A stretch of 64,000 nt of DNA, taken from NCBI GenBank assembly GCA_031426915.1, contig JASJPB010000002.1:124001-188000 (forward strand). The letters run 5' to 3'. Positions 34,335-45,000 of this stretch are shown one piece after another. Each line of letters starts with the position of its first letter. Position 1 is the first letter of the stretch. The notes under the pieces are model-generated. The model ran no database searches. It was not told where the DNA came from and worked only from the letters and a program-made list of their open reading frames with translations. The position numbers and the translations under genes were made by a program. The DNA is from Sulfurimicrobium sp031426915. Its GTDB lineage: Bacteria; Pseudomonadota; Gammaproteobacteria; Burkholderiales; Sulfuricellaceae.

Positions 34335-36737
34335 ATGCCATCAGACCAAAAACCCATCGAAGGCGAAATCGTGGAGGCGGACGAAAATCTGTCTCTTTCT
34401 TCCGAACTTGCCTTGCCGGCACAGATGCTGCCTACTACCCTGTATCTGCTGCCGCTCATCGAGCGGCCCTTCTTTCCCGCCCAGACCTTGCCGCTCCTGA
34501 TGAACATGGAACCGTGGATGGAGACGGTGCAGAAAATCGGGGAAACCGAGCAGAAAATGGTGGGGCTGGTGCTGGTTCGTCCCAGCAGCTCGGACGACGT
34601 CAAACCCCAGGATTTCTACTCCATGGGCACCCTGGTGCATATGCTGCACCCGGTGCGTTCCGACGGAAAAATCCAGTTCATCGCCGAAGGCCAGCGCCGC
34701 TTTCGTATCGTCAAATGGATATCGGATCACGCGCCCTACATGGTCCAGGTCGAGTACCCCGAGGAAAGCAGGCGCTCCGCGTCGAGCGAGGTCAAGGCCT
34801 ACGCCATGGCGATCATCAATTCCATCAAGGAACTGGTGCCGCTCAACCCTCTCTACAGCGAGGAGTTGAAGTTTTTCCTCAACCGTTTCAGTCCCAACGA
34901 ACCGTCCCAGTTGACGGATTTTGCCGCTTCCCTCACCACGGCCCCCAAGGAAAAACTCCAGGATGTGCTGGAGGCGCTGAATCTGCGCCGGCGCATGGAA
35001 AAAGTGCTGGTGCTGATCAAGAAGGAGCTTGATGTAGCCCGTATCCAGTCGCAGATCCGCGAGCAGGTCGACGAGAAAATGACCAAGCAGCAGCGCGAAT
35101 TTTTCCTGCGCGAGCAGTTGAAGGCGATCCAGAAGGAGCTCGGGCTGGCCAAGGATGACAAGACTGCCGAGATCGACCGTTTTCAGGAGCGATTGGCCAG
35201 CCTTACGCTGACCGAGGGCGCACAGAAGCGCGTGGATGAGGAAATGCAGAAGCTCTCCATGCTGGAAACCGGCTCGCCGGAATACGCGGTGACGCGCAAC
35301 TACCTCGACTGGCTGACCCAGTTGCCCTGGGGCAAGTATTCGAAGGACAAGCTGGACCTGAAGCGGGCGCGCAAGATTCTCGACCGCGATCACGATGGCC
35401 TGGACGACGTCAAGGAACGCATCATCGAGTTCCTCGCGGTGGGCGCGCTCAAGGGCGAAATCGCCGGTTCCATCGTGCTGCTGGTGGGGCCGCCTGGCGT
35501 GGGCAAGACCTCCATCGGGCGCTCCATCGCCGATGCGCTGGGACGCAAGTTTTACCGTTTTTCCCTGGGCGGCATGCGCGACGAGGCCGAGATCAAGGGC
35601 CATCGCCGCACCTACATCGGGGCCATGCCGGGCAAGTTCATCCAGGCGATCAAGGAGTGCGGCGTGGCCAATCCGGTCATCATGCTGGACGAGGTCGACA
35701 AGATCGGCGCCTCCTACCACGGCGACCCGGCTTCATCCCTGCTGGAAGTGCTCGACCCGGAGCAGAACAGCGATTTCCTCGACCACTATCTCGACGTGCG
35801 CTTCGATCTGTCCAAGGTGCTGTTCGTGTGCACCGCCAATCAGCTCGACACCATCCCCGGCCCGCTGCTGGACCGCATGGAAGTGATCCGCCTGGCGGGC
35901 TACATTACCACCGAGAAAGTAGCCATCGCCAAGCATCACCTGTGGCCCAAGCAGCTGGAAAAGGCCGGCATGAAGCGCGGCGAACTGGCCATCAGCGATG
36001 CGGCGCTGAAATACGTGATCGATGGTTATGCCCGCGAAGCCGGGGTGCGCAACCTGGAGAAACAGCTCGGGCGCGTGGTGCGTAAGGCGGTGGTAAAACG
36101 CATGAACGGCGAATCCGACAGCGGGCGCATCGGCGTCGAAAAAGTCGAGACCTACCTGGGCAAACCCCTGTTCATGAACGAAAAACCCATGAGCGGCGTG
36201 GGTGTGGTGACGGGGCTGGCCTGGACCGCGATGGGCGGCGTGACGCTTTCCATCGAAGCCACCCGCGTGCATACCAAGAACCGCGGATTCAAGCTCACCG
36301 GCCAGTTGGGCGATGTCATGCGCGAGTCGGCGGAGATCGCGTACAGCTATGTTTCATCCCATCTCAAGCAATATAAGGGCGATCCGAAATTCTTCGACGA
36401 AGCCTATGTCCACCTCCACCTGCCCGAAGGCGCGACGCCCAAGGATGGACCCAGCGCCGGCATCACCATGGCCACGGGCTTGCTGTCGCTGGCGCGCAAC
36501 GAAAAAATCGCCCGCCCGCTGGCCATGACCGGCGAACTGACCCTGACCGGGGAAGTGCTGCCCATCGGCGGAGTGCGCGAAAAAGTCATCGCCGCGCGGC
36601 GCGTCAAGATCATGGAATTAATCATGCCCGAGGCCAACCGGCGCGATTTTGACGAACTGCCGGAGCACATCCGGGAGGGTATGACCGTGCATTTCGCGCG
36701 CCAGTTCAAGGATGTGGTGAAGGTGGTGTTTGCCTGA
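34335..36737 (+). CDS. lon: ATP-dependent Lon protease
   Basis: The 800 residues comprise an N-terminal LON substrate-binding domain (TLYLLPLIERPFFPAQTLPL), a long coiled region, and an AAA+ module with VGPPGVGKTSIGRSIA (Walker A) and VIMLDEVDKIGAS (Walker B). The serine-lysine protease domain has KDGPSAGITMAT and GGVREKVIAARR. Lon degrades damaged and regulatory proteins. The start at 34335 (MPSDQKPIEG) is chosen over a longer frame. N-terminal details (PFFPAQTLPLLMN) differ from E. coli Lon, suggesting the second Lon paralogue found in many betaproteobacteria. Confidence 0.95.
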   Translation: MPSDQKPIEGEIVEADENLSLSSELALPAQMLPTTLYLLPLIERPFFPAQTLPLLMNMEPWMETVQKIGETEQKMVGLVLVRPSSSDDVKPQDFYSMGTLVHMLHPVRSDGKIQFIAEGQRRFRIVKWISDHAPYMVQVEYPEESRRSASSEVKAYAMAIINSIKELVPLNPLYSEELKFFLNRFSPNEPSQLTDFAASLTTAPKEKLQDVLEALNLRRRMEKVLVLIKKELDVARIQSQIREQVDEKMTKQQREFFLREQLKAIQKELGLAKDDKTAEIDRFQERLASLTLTEGAQKRVDEEMQKLSMLETGSPEYAVTRNYLDWLTQLPWGKYSKDKLDLKRARKILDRDHDGLDDVKERIIEFLAVGALKGEIAGSIVLLVGPPGVGKTSIGRSIADALGRKFYRFSLGGMRDEAEIKGHRRTYIGAMPGKFIQAIKECGVANPVIMLDEVDKIGASYHGDPASSLLEVLDPEQNSDFLDHYLDVRFDLSKVLFVCTANQLDTIPGPLLDRMEVIRLAGYITTEKVAIAKHHLWPKQLEKAGMKRGELAISDAALKYVIDGYAREAGVRNLEKQLGRVVRKAVVKRMNGESDSGRIGVEKVETYLGKPLFMNEKPMSGVGVVTGLAWTAMGGVTLSIEATRVHTKNRGFKLTGQLGDVMRESAEIAYSYVSSHLKQYKGDPKFFDEAYVHLHLPEGATPKDGPSAGITMATGLLSLARNEKIARPLAMTGELTLTGEVLPIGGVREKVIAARRVKIMELIMPEANRRDFDELPEHIREGMTVHFARQFKDVVKVVFA

Positions 36738-36802
36738 GCGGCTTGAGACTATCCCGTGGTGGTGGCATGATGTGGCAAGCCATTGACCAGCAGGAGATTT
36801 CC

Positions 36803-37405
36803 ATGGGATTGCCGCAAAGCCAGCCAGTTTTTGACACTGAAGCCTGGCTGGCCTGGGAGGCGCAACAACCTGACCGGTCCGAATATATCGCCGGCGAGGT
36901 ATTTGCCATGGTGGGCGTGCGGCGCGAGCACGCGACCGTGACGCTGAATCTCGGCACGCTTCTGCGCCAGCACTTGCGCGGCTCGCCCTATCTGGCCTTT
37001 GTCGCCGACATGAAGCTGCACGTCGAGAGCGCGGATGCCTTTTTTTACCCCGACGTGATGGTCACCTGCGATGCCCGCGACCGGCGCGCCGGGATGTTTG
37101 TCGAGCATCCCAAACTGATCGTGGAAATCCTCTCCAATTCCACCGCAGCCTTCGACCGAGGCGCCAAGTTCGCGGCCTATCGCCAGATTGCCGCGCTGGA
37201 GGAATACGTGCTGGTGGACATCGAAACCCGCCACGTCGAGGTGTTCCGCCGCCAACCCGGCGAGGAATGGCTGCTGCACGATTATGCCGGCGAAGCCTCG
37301 TGCAGCCTTGACTCGGTGGGCCTGATGCTGACGATGGAGCAGGTGTTCGAGGATGTCGAGTCCGAGCCGCAACCTGAAGCCGAGAACGGTCCGACAACGC
37401 CTTGA
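36803..37405 (+). CDS. Uma2 family (DUF820) putative endonuclease
   Basis: This 200-residue PD-(D/E)XK-like Uma2 protein has SEYIAGEVFAMVG, FFYPDVMVTCDARDR, KLIVEILSNSTAAFDRGAK and FAAYRQIAALEEYVLVD. The pattern E...D...E-x-L fits the nuclease core. Uma2 proteins are abundant in cyanobacteria and often transferred; function is not established. CAGGAG lies 6 bases before the ATG. The stop overlaps an in-frame TTG of scpA, so it has slipped in front of the scpA-scpB operon. Confidence 0.85.
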   Translation: MGLPQSQPVFDTEAWLAWEAQQPDRSEYIAGEVFAMVGVRREHATVTLNLGTLLRQHLRGSPYLAFVADMKLHVESADAFFYPDVMVTCDARDRRAGMFVEHPKLIVEILSNSTAAFDRGAKFAAYRQIAALEEYVLVDIETRHVEVFRRQPGEEWLLHDYAGEASCSLDSVGLMLTMEQVFEDVESEPQPEAENGPTTP

Positions 37406-37410
37406 AAGAA

Positions 37411-38210
37411 ATGACAGCCGTTCTTGAATCCAACCCGCTCGCCCGCGTTCACGGCGAGGCGCTTACCGAACTGCCGCAGGATCTCTACATCCCCCCCGAT
37501 GCGCTGGAAGTTTTCCTCGAAACATTCGAAGGACCGCTTGATCTGTTGCTGTACCTGATCCGGCGCCAGAATCTGGACGTGCTCAATATCCCGATGGCGG
37601 AAATGACGCGCCAGTACATGGTGTACGTGGAGGCGATGCGGGCGCGGCAACTGGAGCTGGCAGCGGAATATCTGCTCATGGCGGCGCTGTTGATCGAGAT
37701 CAAGTCGCGCATGCTGCTGCCGCGCCCGGTGCGGGCGGAGGACGAGGAGAGCGACCCGCGCGCCGAGCTGGTGCGGCGCCTGCTGGAGTACGAGCGCATG
37801 AAGCTGGCGGGCAGGCGGCTCGATGCCTTGCCGCAGGTTGGGCGCGATTTCGCCCTGGTGGAGGTGTGGATCGAGCAGGCCACGGTGAAGCGCCTGCCCG
37901 AGGTGAATCAGGACGATTTGCGCCAGGCCTGGCTCGCGGTGCTGGCGCGCGCCAAGGCGCATCGCCACCACCATGTGACGCGCGAGGAGCTGTCGGTGCG
38001 CGAGCACATGAGCCTGATCTTGCGGCGTCTGCAAGGGAAGTCCTTTGTCGAGTTTGGTTCCCTGTTCAATGTCGAGAACGGCGTGCCGGAAGTGGTGGTG
38101 ACCTTTCTCGCCATGCTGGAACTGACGCGGGAATCGCTGCTGGAAATCAGCCAGGCCGAGGCCTTCGCCCCGATCTATGTTAAGCTCGCTGCATCGGATG
38201 CAGAATTGCA

Positions 38211-38214
<4 letters not shown>
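37411..38214 (+). CDS. scpA: Segregation and condensation protein A
   Basis: This 267-residue kleisin has VFLETFEGPLDLLLYLIRRQNLDVLNIPMAEM, the ScpA N-terminus (contacts SMC), a middle LAAEYLLMAALLIEIKSRMLLPRP, and a C-terminal winged helix. With ScpB and SMC it compacts and segregates chromosomes. ATG at 37411 is used; a TTG at 37402 overlapping the Uma2 stop would add three residues. The end overlaps scpB by 4 bases (ATGA). Confidence 0.93.
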
Positions 38215-38757
<543 letters not shown>

Positions 38758-38765
<8 letters not shown>

Positions 38766-39645
38766 AAGATTACACAAAATGCTGGCCCAGGCGGGCCTGG
38801 GCTCGCGCCGCGAGATGGAAGAACTGATCCTTGCCGGTAAAGTCACGGTCAACGGCGTGGTGGCGCAAGTCGGCGCCCAGGTGGAGGAAACCGATCTGGT
38901 CAAGGTGAACGGCCGCATGGTCAGGTTCCGCATGGCTTCCGCATTGCCAAAGATTCTGCTCTACCACAAGCCGGAAGGCGAGATCGTCAGTCGCGACGAT
39001 CCGGAACAGCGCGAGACCGTGTTCGATGTGCTGCCCCAGGTTCGCGGCGGCAAATGGATCGCGGTGGGCCGGCTCGATTACAACACCGGCGGACTGCTGA
39101 TTTTCACCACTTCCGGCGAACTGGCCAACCGCCTGATGCATCCACGCTTCGAGGTGGAACGGGAATACGCCATTCGCTTGCGCGGCGAGTTGACGCAGGA
39201 TCAGTTGCGTCAGCTCAAACAGGGCGTCGAGATGGAAGACGGCCCCGCCCATTTCGAGAGCCTGGTGGACCAGGGCGGAGAGGGCAGCAACCACTGGTAT
39301 CGCGGGGTGTTGAAAGAAGGCAGGAACCGCGAAGTGCGGCGCATGTTCGAGATCATGGGGCTGACGGTGAGCCGCTTGATCCGGGTCAGATTCGGCATGC
39401 TGAGCCTGCCGCCGCGGGTGAAGCGCGGCCGCTGGCTGGAACTGGAGCCGGATCAGGTAAGCGCGGTACTGAAATGGGCCGGTATTGTCCTGCCGCAGGC
39501 GCCGACGACCGAGGAACTTCGTCGCAGCAGGCCCGTGATCAAGGACAGCGCGGAACGCAAGCGTTCCGAGCCGCCGCGGCGCCCGCGTGCGATCAAAAAA
39601 ACACCGTTCCGGGCCGCGACCAAGAAACCCGAGAGCCGCCAATAA
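38758..39645 (+). CDS. rluB: 23S rRNA pseudouridine 2605 synthase
   Basis: The 295 residues comprise an S4 RNA-binding domain (RLHKMLAQAGLGSRREMEELI), then the RsuA-type synthase with the catalytic aspartate in VGRLDYNTGGLLIF and KEGRNREVRRMFE. A basic tail of about 45 residues (RSRPVIKDSAERKRSEPPRR and after) is typical of RluB. The ATG at 38758 starts MPERLHKML. The scpA-scpB-rluB order is conserved. Confidence 0.95.
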
Positions 39646-39738
39646 TAAGCATGACAATAATAGCCATGACGGTTGATTAGATGCTTTCAAACCGGTAATC
39701 TAGAGTCTGGTTTTTCCTTAATTCAAGCGGAGATGATC

Positions 39739-40068
39739 ATGTACACCGAAATCGAAGATGAACAAATGGATGTCGTTACCCGTGAAAAACTGGTGGCTGA
39801 TCTCAGGGTCCTGATTGCGGACACGGAAGAATTGTTGCGCGCGACAGCGAATCAGGCCGGAGAGAAGATCGCCGAGATCCGCGTCAAGGCCGAGGAAAAT
39901 TTGCGTAACGCCAAGCTTCGCCTGGCCAGCGCGGAAGCCGCTCTGATGGAACGCACCAAGGCCGCAGCAAGGGCGACCGATGACTATGTTCGCGCCAATC
40001 CATGGCGTGCTGTCGGTATCGCTGCTGGCGCGGGTTTCATTGTGGGTCTCCTGGTAGGTCGTCGTTGA
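39739..40068 (+). CDS. yqjD: ElaB/YqjD family ribosome/membrane protein
   Basis: The 109 residues comprise a long amphipathic helix region with LVADLRVLIADTEELLRATANQ and KAEENLRNAKLRL, then DDYVRANPWRAVGIAAGAGF and a C-terminal membrane helix ending in GRR. YqjD/ElaB proteins tether stationary-phase ribosomes to the inner membrane. GGAG lies 6 bases before the ATG at 39739. It is the first gene of the yqjD-yqjE-yqjK set. Confidence 0.93.
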   Translation: MYTEIEDEQMDVVTREKLVADLRVLIADTEELLRATANQAGEKIAEIRVKAEENLRNAKLRLASAEAALMERTKAAARATDDYVRANPWRAVGIAAGAGFIVGLLVGRR

Positions 40069-40077
40069 TTCGCGATC

Positions 40078-40464
40078 ATGGCCGGTCAAACTCCTGATAA
40101 CGGCGCGCATGCTGGCCTGTTCGATTCAATAAAAAGCCTTGCCGCAACCGGGCTGGCGATTACCCAGACCCGGCTGGAGTTGCTTTCCACCGAGCTTGCG
40201 GAAGAAAAGGAGCGCCTGCTTTCCCTGTTGTTGCTGGGGGTGGCAGCGCTCTTTTTCGTTGGTCTTGGCATTATCTTTGTCGCATTTTTTCTTACCGTGG
40301 CATTCTGGCAAAGCCGGCTTCTGATACTGGGCCTGTTCTCGGTTATTTTCCTCGGCGCGGGGATCGCCGCGCTGTCCGTGGTCATGAAAATGGCCCGAGC
40401 ACAATCCAGGCTGTTTTCCGCCAGCCTGTCTGAATTATCCAAAGACCGCGAGCACCTGTCTTAG
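40078..40464 (+). CDS. yqjE: YqjE / phage-holin-like membrane protein
   Basis: The 128 residues comprise an N-terminal soluble helix (FDSIKSLAATGLAITQTRLELLSTELAEEKERL) and two membrane helices at about 48-70 and 77-100, with the conserved phage_holin_3_6 pattern. Despite the domain name it is a chromosomal partner of YqjD. The stop overlaps the GTG start of the next gene. Confidence 0.9.
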   Translation: MAGQTPDNGAHAGLFDSIKSLAATGLAITQTRLELLSTELAEEKERLLSLLLLGVAALFFVGLGIIFVAFFLTVAFWQSRLLILGLFSVIFLGAGIAALSVVMKMARAQSRLFSASLSELSKDREHLS

Positions 40465-40754
40465 TGAGCAGTCGCCTGATCGAGTTGGCCGAGCGCCGGG
40501 AACGACTGGTGGCGAAAATTGCCTTGCAGCGCACTGAACTATCCGGCCACATGGCCCCCTGGAAGGGCGTTTGCGCCGTGGCGGACCAAGGGATAAATGC
40601 GCTGCGCTATTTGCGGCAGCACCCGGCGTGGGTGGCCGGCGCGGTTGCGTTGGTGGTTGCCTTGCGTCCGCGTAAAGCCCTTGCCTGGATGAGGCGCGGC
40701 TGGACGGTCTGGAAGCTGATAAGGAATTTGCGCCAGCGCCTGAGGGGAGAGTGA
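40464..40754 (+). CDS. yqjK: YqjK-like protein
   Basis: This 96-residue basic protein has SRLIELAERRERLVAKIALQR at the start, a short hydrophobic stretch (PAWVAGAVALVVAL) and a basic tail. It matches YqjK in position and composition. The GTG start overlaps the yqjE stop; its own stop overlaps the next GTG. Function unknown; probably works with YqjD and YqjE at the membrane. Confidence 0.82.
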   Translation: MSSRLIELAERRERLVAKIALQRTELSGHMAPWKGVCAVADQGINALRYLRQHPAWVAGAVALVVALRPRKALAWMRRGWTVWKLIRNLRQRLRGE

Positions 40755-41824
40755 TCGGGACGATGATTTTCCCCTATCCTTCCCTGGTCAGCGTCTCTTT
40801 TACCCTTTCCATCCTGCTTGCGGCATTCGTGGTGCTCAAGCCGTTCCTGCTGGCGGTGGTGTGGGCGGCGGTGATCGCGCTGGCCTCCTGGCCGCTTCAC
40901 CGCAGGATTCAGGCGCGTATCGGCAACAAGCCCAATCTTGGCGCGGCCTGCACCACCACCGTGATTGCCCTGGCGCTGGTAGTGCCGATGGTGGTGCTGG
41001 TGGTGTTCATGATCAACGATCTGTACGCAGTAGCATCCTATATGCTCGAAGCCGAGGAGCAGGGCAAGGCAGCGCCGGAGTGGCTGGGAAAGTTGCCCTG
41101 GGTGGGCGCATTCCTGATGAACAAATGGCAGATGTTGATGCTGGAGCCGCACCGGCTCAGCCAGTTGTCCCAGGAATGGCTTTCCACCAAATTTAACCTT
41201 GCGCAAGAACTGGCCCAGTATGTGCTGGTGGATTTCACCTCGCGTCTGGCCACGCTGGCTTTTGCGCTGTGGGTGCTGTTTTTCTTTTATCGCGACGGTA
41301 ACCACCTGATCGCGAAAATCAATATCATGGGTTACAAATGGCTGCAGCGGCGCTGGCCTTCCTATGCGCACAGCATTCCGAGCGCGGTGCGCGGCGCGGT
41401 GAACGGACTGGTGATCGTCGGCTTTGGCGAGGCGGTAGTGTTCAGTACACTCTTTTACGTGGTCGGGGTTCCTTCCGCCGTGCTGCTGGGCGCGCTGGCG
41501 GCGATTCTGGCCCTGATTCCGCTGGCTGCTCCGGCTCTGCTGGCCGTGATCGGCGGGATTCTGGCGGCGCAAGGCCTCACCATGACTGGCATCTATGTCT
41601 TCATTTTCGGCACCCTGGTGGTGATGGCGGCGGATTACATCGTGCGCCCCTGGCTGATTCAGGGTTCCACCGAGCTGCCCTTTCTGGCCGTGCTGTTCGG
41701 CTTCCTGGGCGGTATTGCGACCATGGGCATAGTGGGCCTGATTATCGGGCCGGTAATCCTGGCGTTGCTGCATGTCTTGCTGCGCGAAGCAACGATAGAC
41801 GAAAACGCTGATTTGGGTTTATAA
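40751..41824 (+). CDS. AI-2E family transporter, second copy
   Basis: This 357-residue polytopic protein is homologous to the one at 19269-20339: both share VLKPFL, FFFYRDG, GVPSAVLLGALAAILALIPL and the IGPVILALLHVLLREA end. GTG at 40751 overlaps the yqjK stop; ATG at 40763 is an alternative. It is the last gene of the yqj operon. Scraps similar to its 3' end recur at 41957-42008. Confidence 0.87.
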   Translation: MIGTMIFPYPSLVSVSFTLSILLAAFVVLKPFLLAVVWAAVIALASWPLHRRIQARIGNKPNLGAACTTTVIALALVVPMVVLVVFMINDLYAVASYMLEAEEQGKAAPEWLGKLPWVGAFLMNKWQMLMLEPHRLSQLSQEWLSTKFNLAQELAQYVLVDFTSRLATLAFALWVLFFFYRDGNHLIAKINIMGYKWLQRRWPSYAHSIPSAVRGAVNGLVIVGFGEAVVFSTLFYVVGVPSAVLLGALAAILALIPLAAPALLAVIGGILAAQGLTMTGIYVFIFGTLVVMAADYIVRPWLIQGSTELPFLAVLFGFLGGIATMGIVGLIIGPVILALLHVLLREATIDENADLGL

Positions 41825-41828
41825 CTTT

Positions 41829-41907
41829 CGCAACACGTATTTTGCCGCCTTGACCCCCCGCTAATTTTCTTCCCCGAAAATGGAAAAACGGCTCAGGGCC
41901 GGATGGG
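41829..41907 (-). pseudogene. Remnant of the 3' end of the FAD-oxidoreductase gene
   Basis: These 79 bases align without gaps to 45487-45565, the end of the intact oxidoreductase gene, with 13 differences. Read on the minus strand it still encodes FSIFGEEN, a stop codon, then GVKAAKYVLR, versus FSIFEEANYWGVKAAKDVLR in the intact gene. It is a decayed partial copy in direct orientation, on the far side of the 42009-45392 gene. Confidence 0.8.
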
Positions 41908-41956
41908 TGCTGTCACGTGGTAGGGTCCGGCGTTGCCCCATTATGCTTCATCCGCA

Positions 41957-42008
41957 GTACTGCTGCGCGAAGCGGCCAAAGACGAGTCGACTGGCCTGGG
42001 CCTCATTC
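41957..42008 (+). pseudogene. Possible remnant of an AI-2E transporter 3' end
   Basis: In the plus frame it encodes VLLREAAKDESTGLGL, close to the true end of the neighbouring transporter, VLLREATIDENADLGL (41772-41821). The match covers only about 16 codons, with no start. Together with the remnant at 41829 it suggests that the junction between the transporter and the oxidoreductase was duplicated when the sensor gene entered. The bases between (41908-41956) show nothing recognisable. Confidence 0.5.
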
Positions 42009-45000
42009 CTATTGAGCCTTCCCAATCTGTGTACGCAGGTTAAGGTCATGCTTGCGGAAGGCTTGCCTGACATCGATGCGCAGTTGTTCGTCAACCCACG
42101 GCTTGAAGATGAATTTAAACACCGCACCCTCGTTGATGGCGGCGGCGATCATGTGCTGGTCGGCATGGGCGGTCAGCATGATGCGCACCGTGTCGGGGTG
42201 GAGCTTCTTGACCTTGCGCAGCAGTTCGATGCCGTTCATTTCCGGCATGCGCTGATCCGAGATGATGACGCCGACCGGATGCGTTGCCAGCAGGTCCAGG
42301 GCGGCGCGGGGACGGTTGGCGCGCAGGATGCGGTAACCTTCCGCATGCAGAACCCGGGCGATGGCATTGAGTATGCCTTCCTCGTCGTCCACCAGCAGCA
42401 GAACCCGCTCCTCCTGAATGAACTTGTGCTTGCTTTCCAGCTTGACGCCTTCCTTCAGCAACTTGCTCATTTCCTGTTGCGGAACCGGGCGGCTGAAATG
42501 GAATCCCTGGATCTCGTCGCACTGGCGCGAGCGCAGGAACTCCTGTTGCTCGGCGGTTTCCACCCCTTCGGCCACGGTCTTGATGTTGAGGCTGTGCGAG
42601 AGGGAAATGATGGCCTGCGAGACCGCCGCATCCTCGGGGTTGCTGGTGATTTCGCGCACGAAGGACTGGTCGATCTTGATGCGGTCGATGGGGAAGCGCT
42701 TGAGGTAGCTGAGCGAGGAATAGCCGGTGCCGAAATCGTCGATGGAAAACTGTACGCCCAGCGCGCGTAATTTATGCATGATGGTGACGGTGCTCTCCGC
42801 GTCCTGCATGATCATTCTTTCCGTCAGTTCCAGCTCCAGGCAGTCCGGGGGTAGGCCGGTTTCGCGCAGAATGGCGGCCACGACCTCGTCCAGATTGTTT
42901 TGGTTGAACTGGCGCGAGGACAGGTTCACGCCCACGCGGATTTTCGGCATGCCCTCGTCGATCCAGGCCTTGAGCTGGGCGCAGGCGGTGCGCAGCACCC
43001 ATTCGCCAATGGGGATGATGAGGCCGGTTTCCTCCGCCAGCGGGATGAAGGCATTGGGCGAAATCAGCCCGATGTCCGGGTGCTGCCAGCGCACCAGCGC
43101 TTCCATGCCGATGATGTTGCCGTTATAGAGATCGACCTGCGGCTGGTAATGCAGCACCAGTTCGTCGCGTTGCAGGGCATGGCGCAGGCTGTTTTCCATC
43201 GCCAGACGTTCCATGGCGCGGGTGGTGAGTTCCTCGGTGTAATACTGGTAGTTGTTGCGACCCTGCTCCTTGGCGCGGTAGAGCGCGCTGTCCGCATTCT
43301 TGAACAGGGTGGTGATGTCGTTGCCGTCAGTGGGGAAAATGCTGATGCCGACGCTGCAGGTGACGAAAACCTCATGCCCCTGCAGCATGAATTTCTCGGC
43401 CAGCGCGGCAATGATCTTCTGCGCCACGGTGCTGGCGAAGCGCGAGTCTTCCAGATCCTCCAGCAAGACCGTGAATTCGTCGCCGCCCAAGCGGGTGACG
43501 GTGTCCTGCTCGCGCACGCAGTTGCTGAGTCGTTGCGCCGTTTCCTGCAGCAGCAGATCGCCGATGGGGTGACCAAGGGTGTCGTTGATGTTCTTGAAGT
43601 GGTCCAGGTCGAGGAACAGCACCGCCAGCATTGCATTGGCGCGATGCGCGCGCGCCAGCGAATGCTCCATGCGGGCATTCAGCAACAGTCGGTTGGGGAG
43701 GCCGGTGAGGGGGTCGTGGTGGGCGAGGTGATCGAGCTTGGATTCCGACTCCTTCATGGCGCTGATATCGGAGAACACCCCCACGTAATGGGTTACCTGG
43801 GCGTGGTCGTTGCTCACCACACTGATGTTGAGCCACTCCGGATAGATGTCGCCATTCTTGCGCCGGTTCCACACTTCGCCCTGCCAGCGGCCGTTCTCGC
43901 GGATGGAACTCCACATCGAGGCGTAGAACTGCTCGTCGTGCCGTCCCGATTTGAGGGAGGACCCGGTCAGGCCGGCGATTTCATCCTCGCCATAACCGGT
44001 GATTTCGGTGAACGCCCGGTTGACCGCGACAATGCGACCATTGGGGTCGGTGATCATCACGCCCTCCGTGGTGTTTTCAAACACGGCGGCCGACAGGCGC
44101 AATTTTTCTTCCGCCTGCTTGCGTTGCGTGATGTCCTGCAAGGTTCCGCTCAGGCGGATCACACGTCCCTCCGTATCGCGGGCAGCCTCGGCGTGGCCGT
44201 GGAGCACTCGCTCCTGGCCATTCGGCAACTGGACGCGGAAATCTGAGGAAAATTCACCGCCCTGGGTCATGGAATGCGCGAGCGCCTTCTCCACGTTGTC
44301 GCGGTCGTCGGGATGGACCAGACCCAGCACGGTTTCCCGTTTCACCGCACCAGACAGGGCCGGCATTTCCAGGATGTGGCAGGTTTCGTCGGAGAGCTGG
44401 AACGCATCGTTGACGAAATTCCATTCCCATCCTCCGAGATGGGCGATGCGTTGCGTCTCGGCCAGCCTGGTCCGGTTTTCCATCAGTGCGTCGCGCGTGC
44501 GGCGGTGCTCGATCATGCCGGCGAGGGTGTTCGCCACGCTGCCGAGAAACTCCGTTTCTCGGTCCTGCCGGAAATGACCGTGCTTCAGATACAGCACCAT
44601 CACCCCGAGTACGCCGTGGCGCGAGAGGATAGGTACGTTGTAGTGGCCGTGCGGTGCGATGCCGGGATAGGAGATGTCATGGCGCGGGTCCAGGCAGGCG
44701 GCGTACTCGATTTCCTGGCTGACGGCGGCGCGCCCGCACAGGCAGTAGCCGAACGGCACGCGCGCGCACAGGCTGAGCAGGGCCGGATTGAGCCCGCGCT
44801 GGGCCTTGAGAAGCAACACCTCCTTCTCACCGTCTTCCACCTGGAATATGCCGCCCTTGGGCTCCACCGGCAGCCAGGAGAGCCCCAGGATAATGTCCAG
44901 CACGCGCTCGAATTGCTGCTGCAGCGGGATGTCCACCAGGCTGATGCGCAGGATTGCGTTGAGCGCGCTCTGCTCCTCGCTTTCGAGGCGCAGGGCTTCC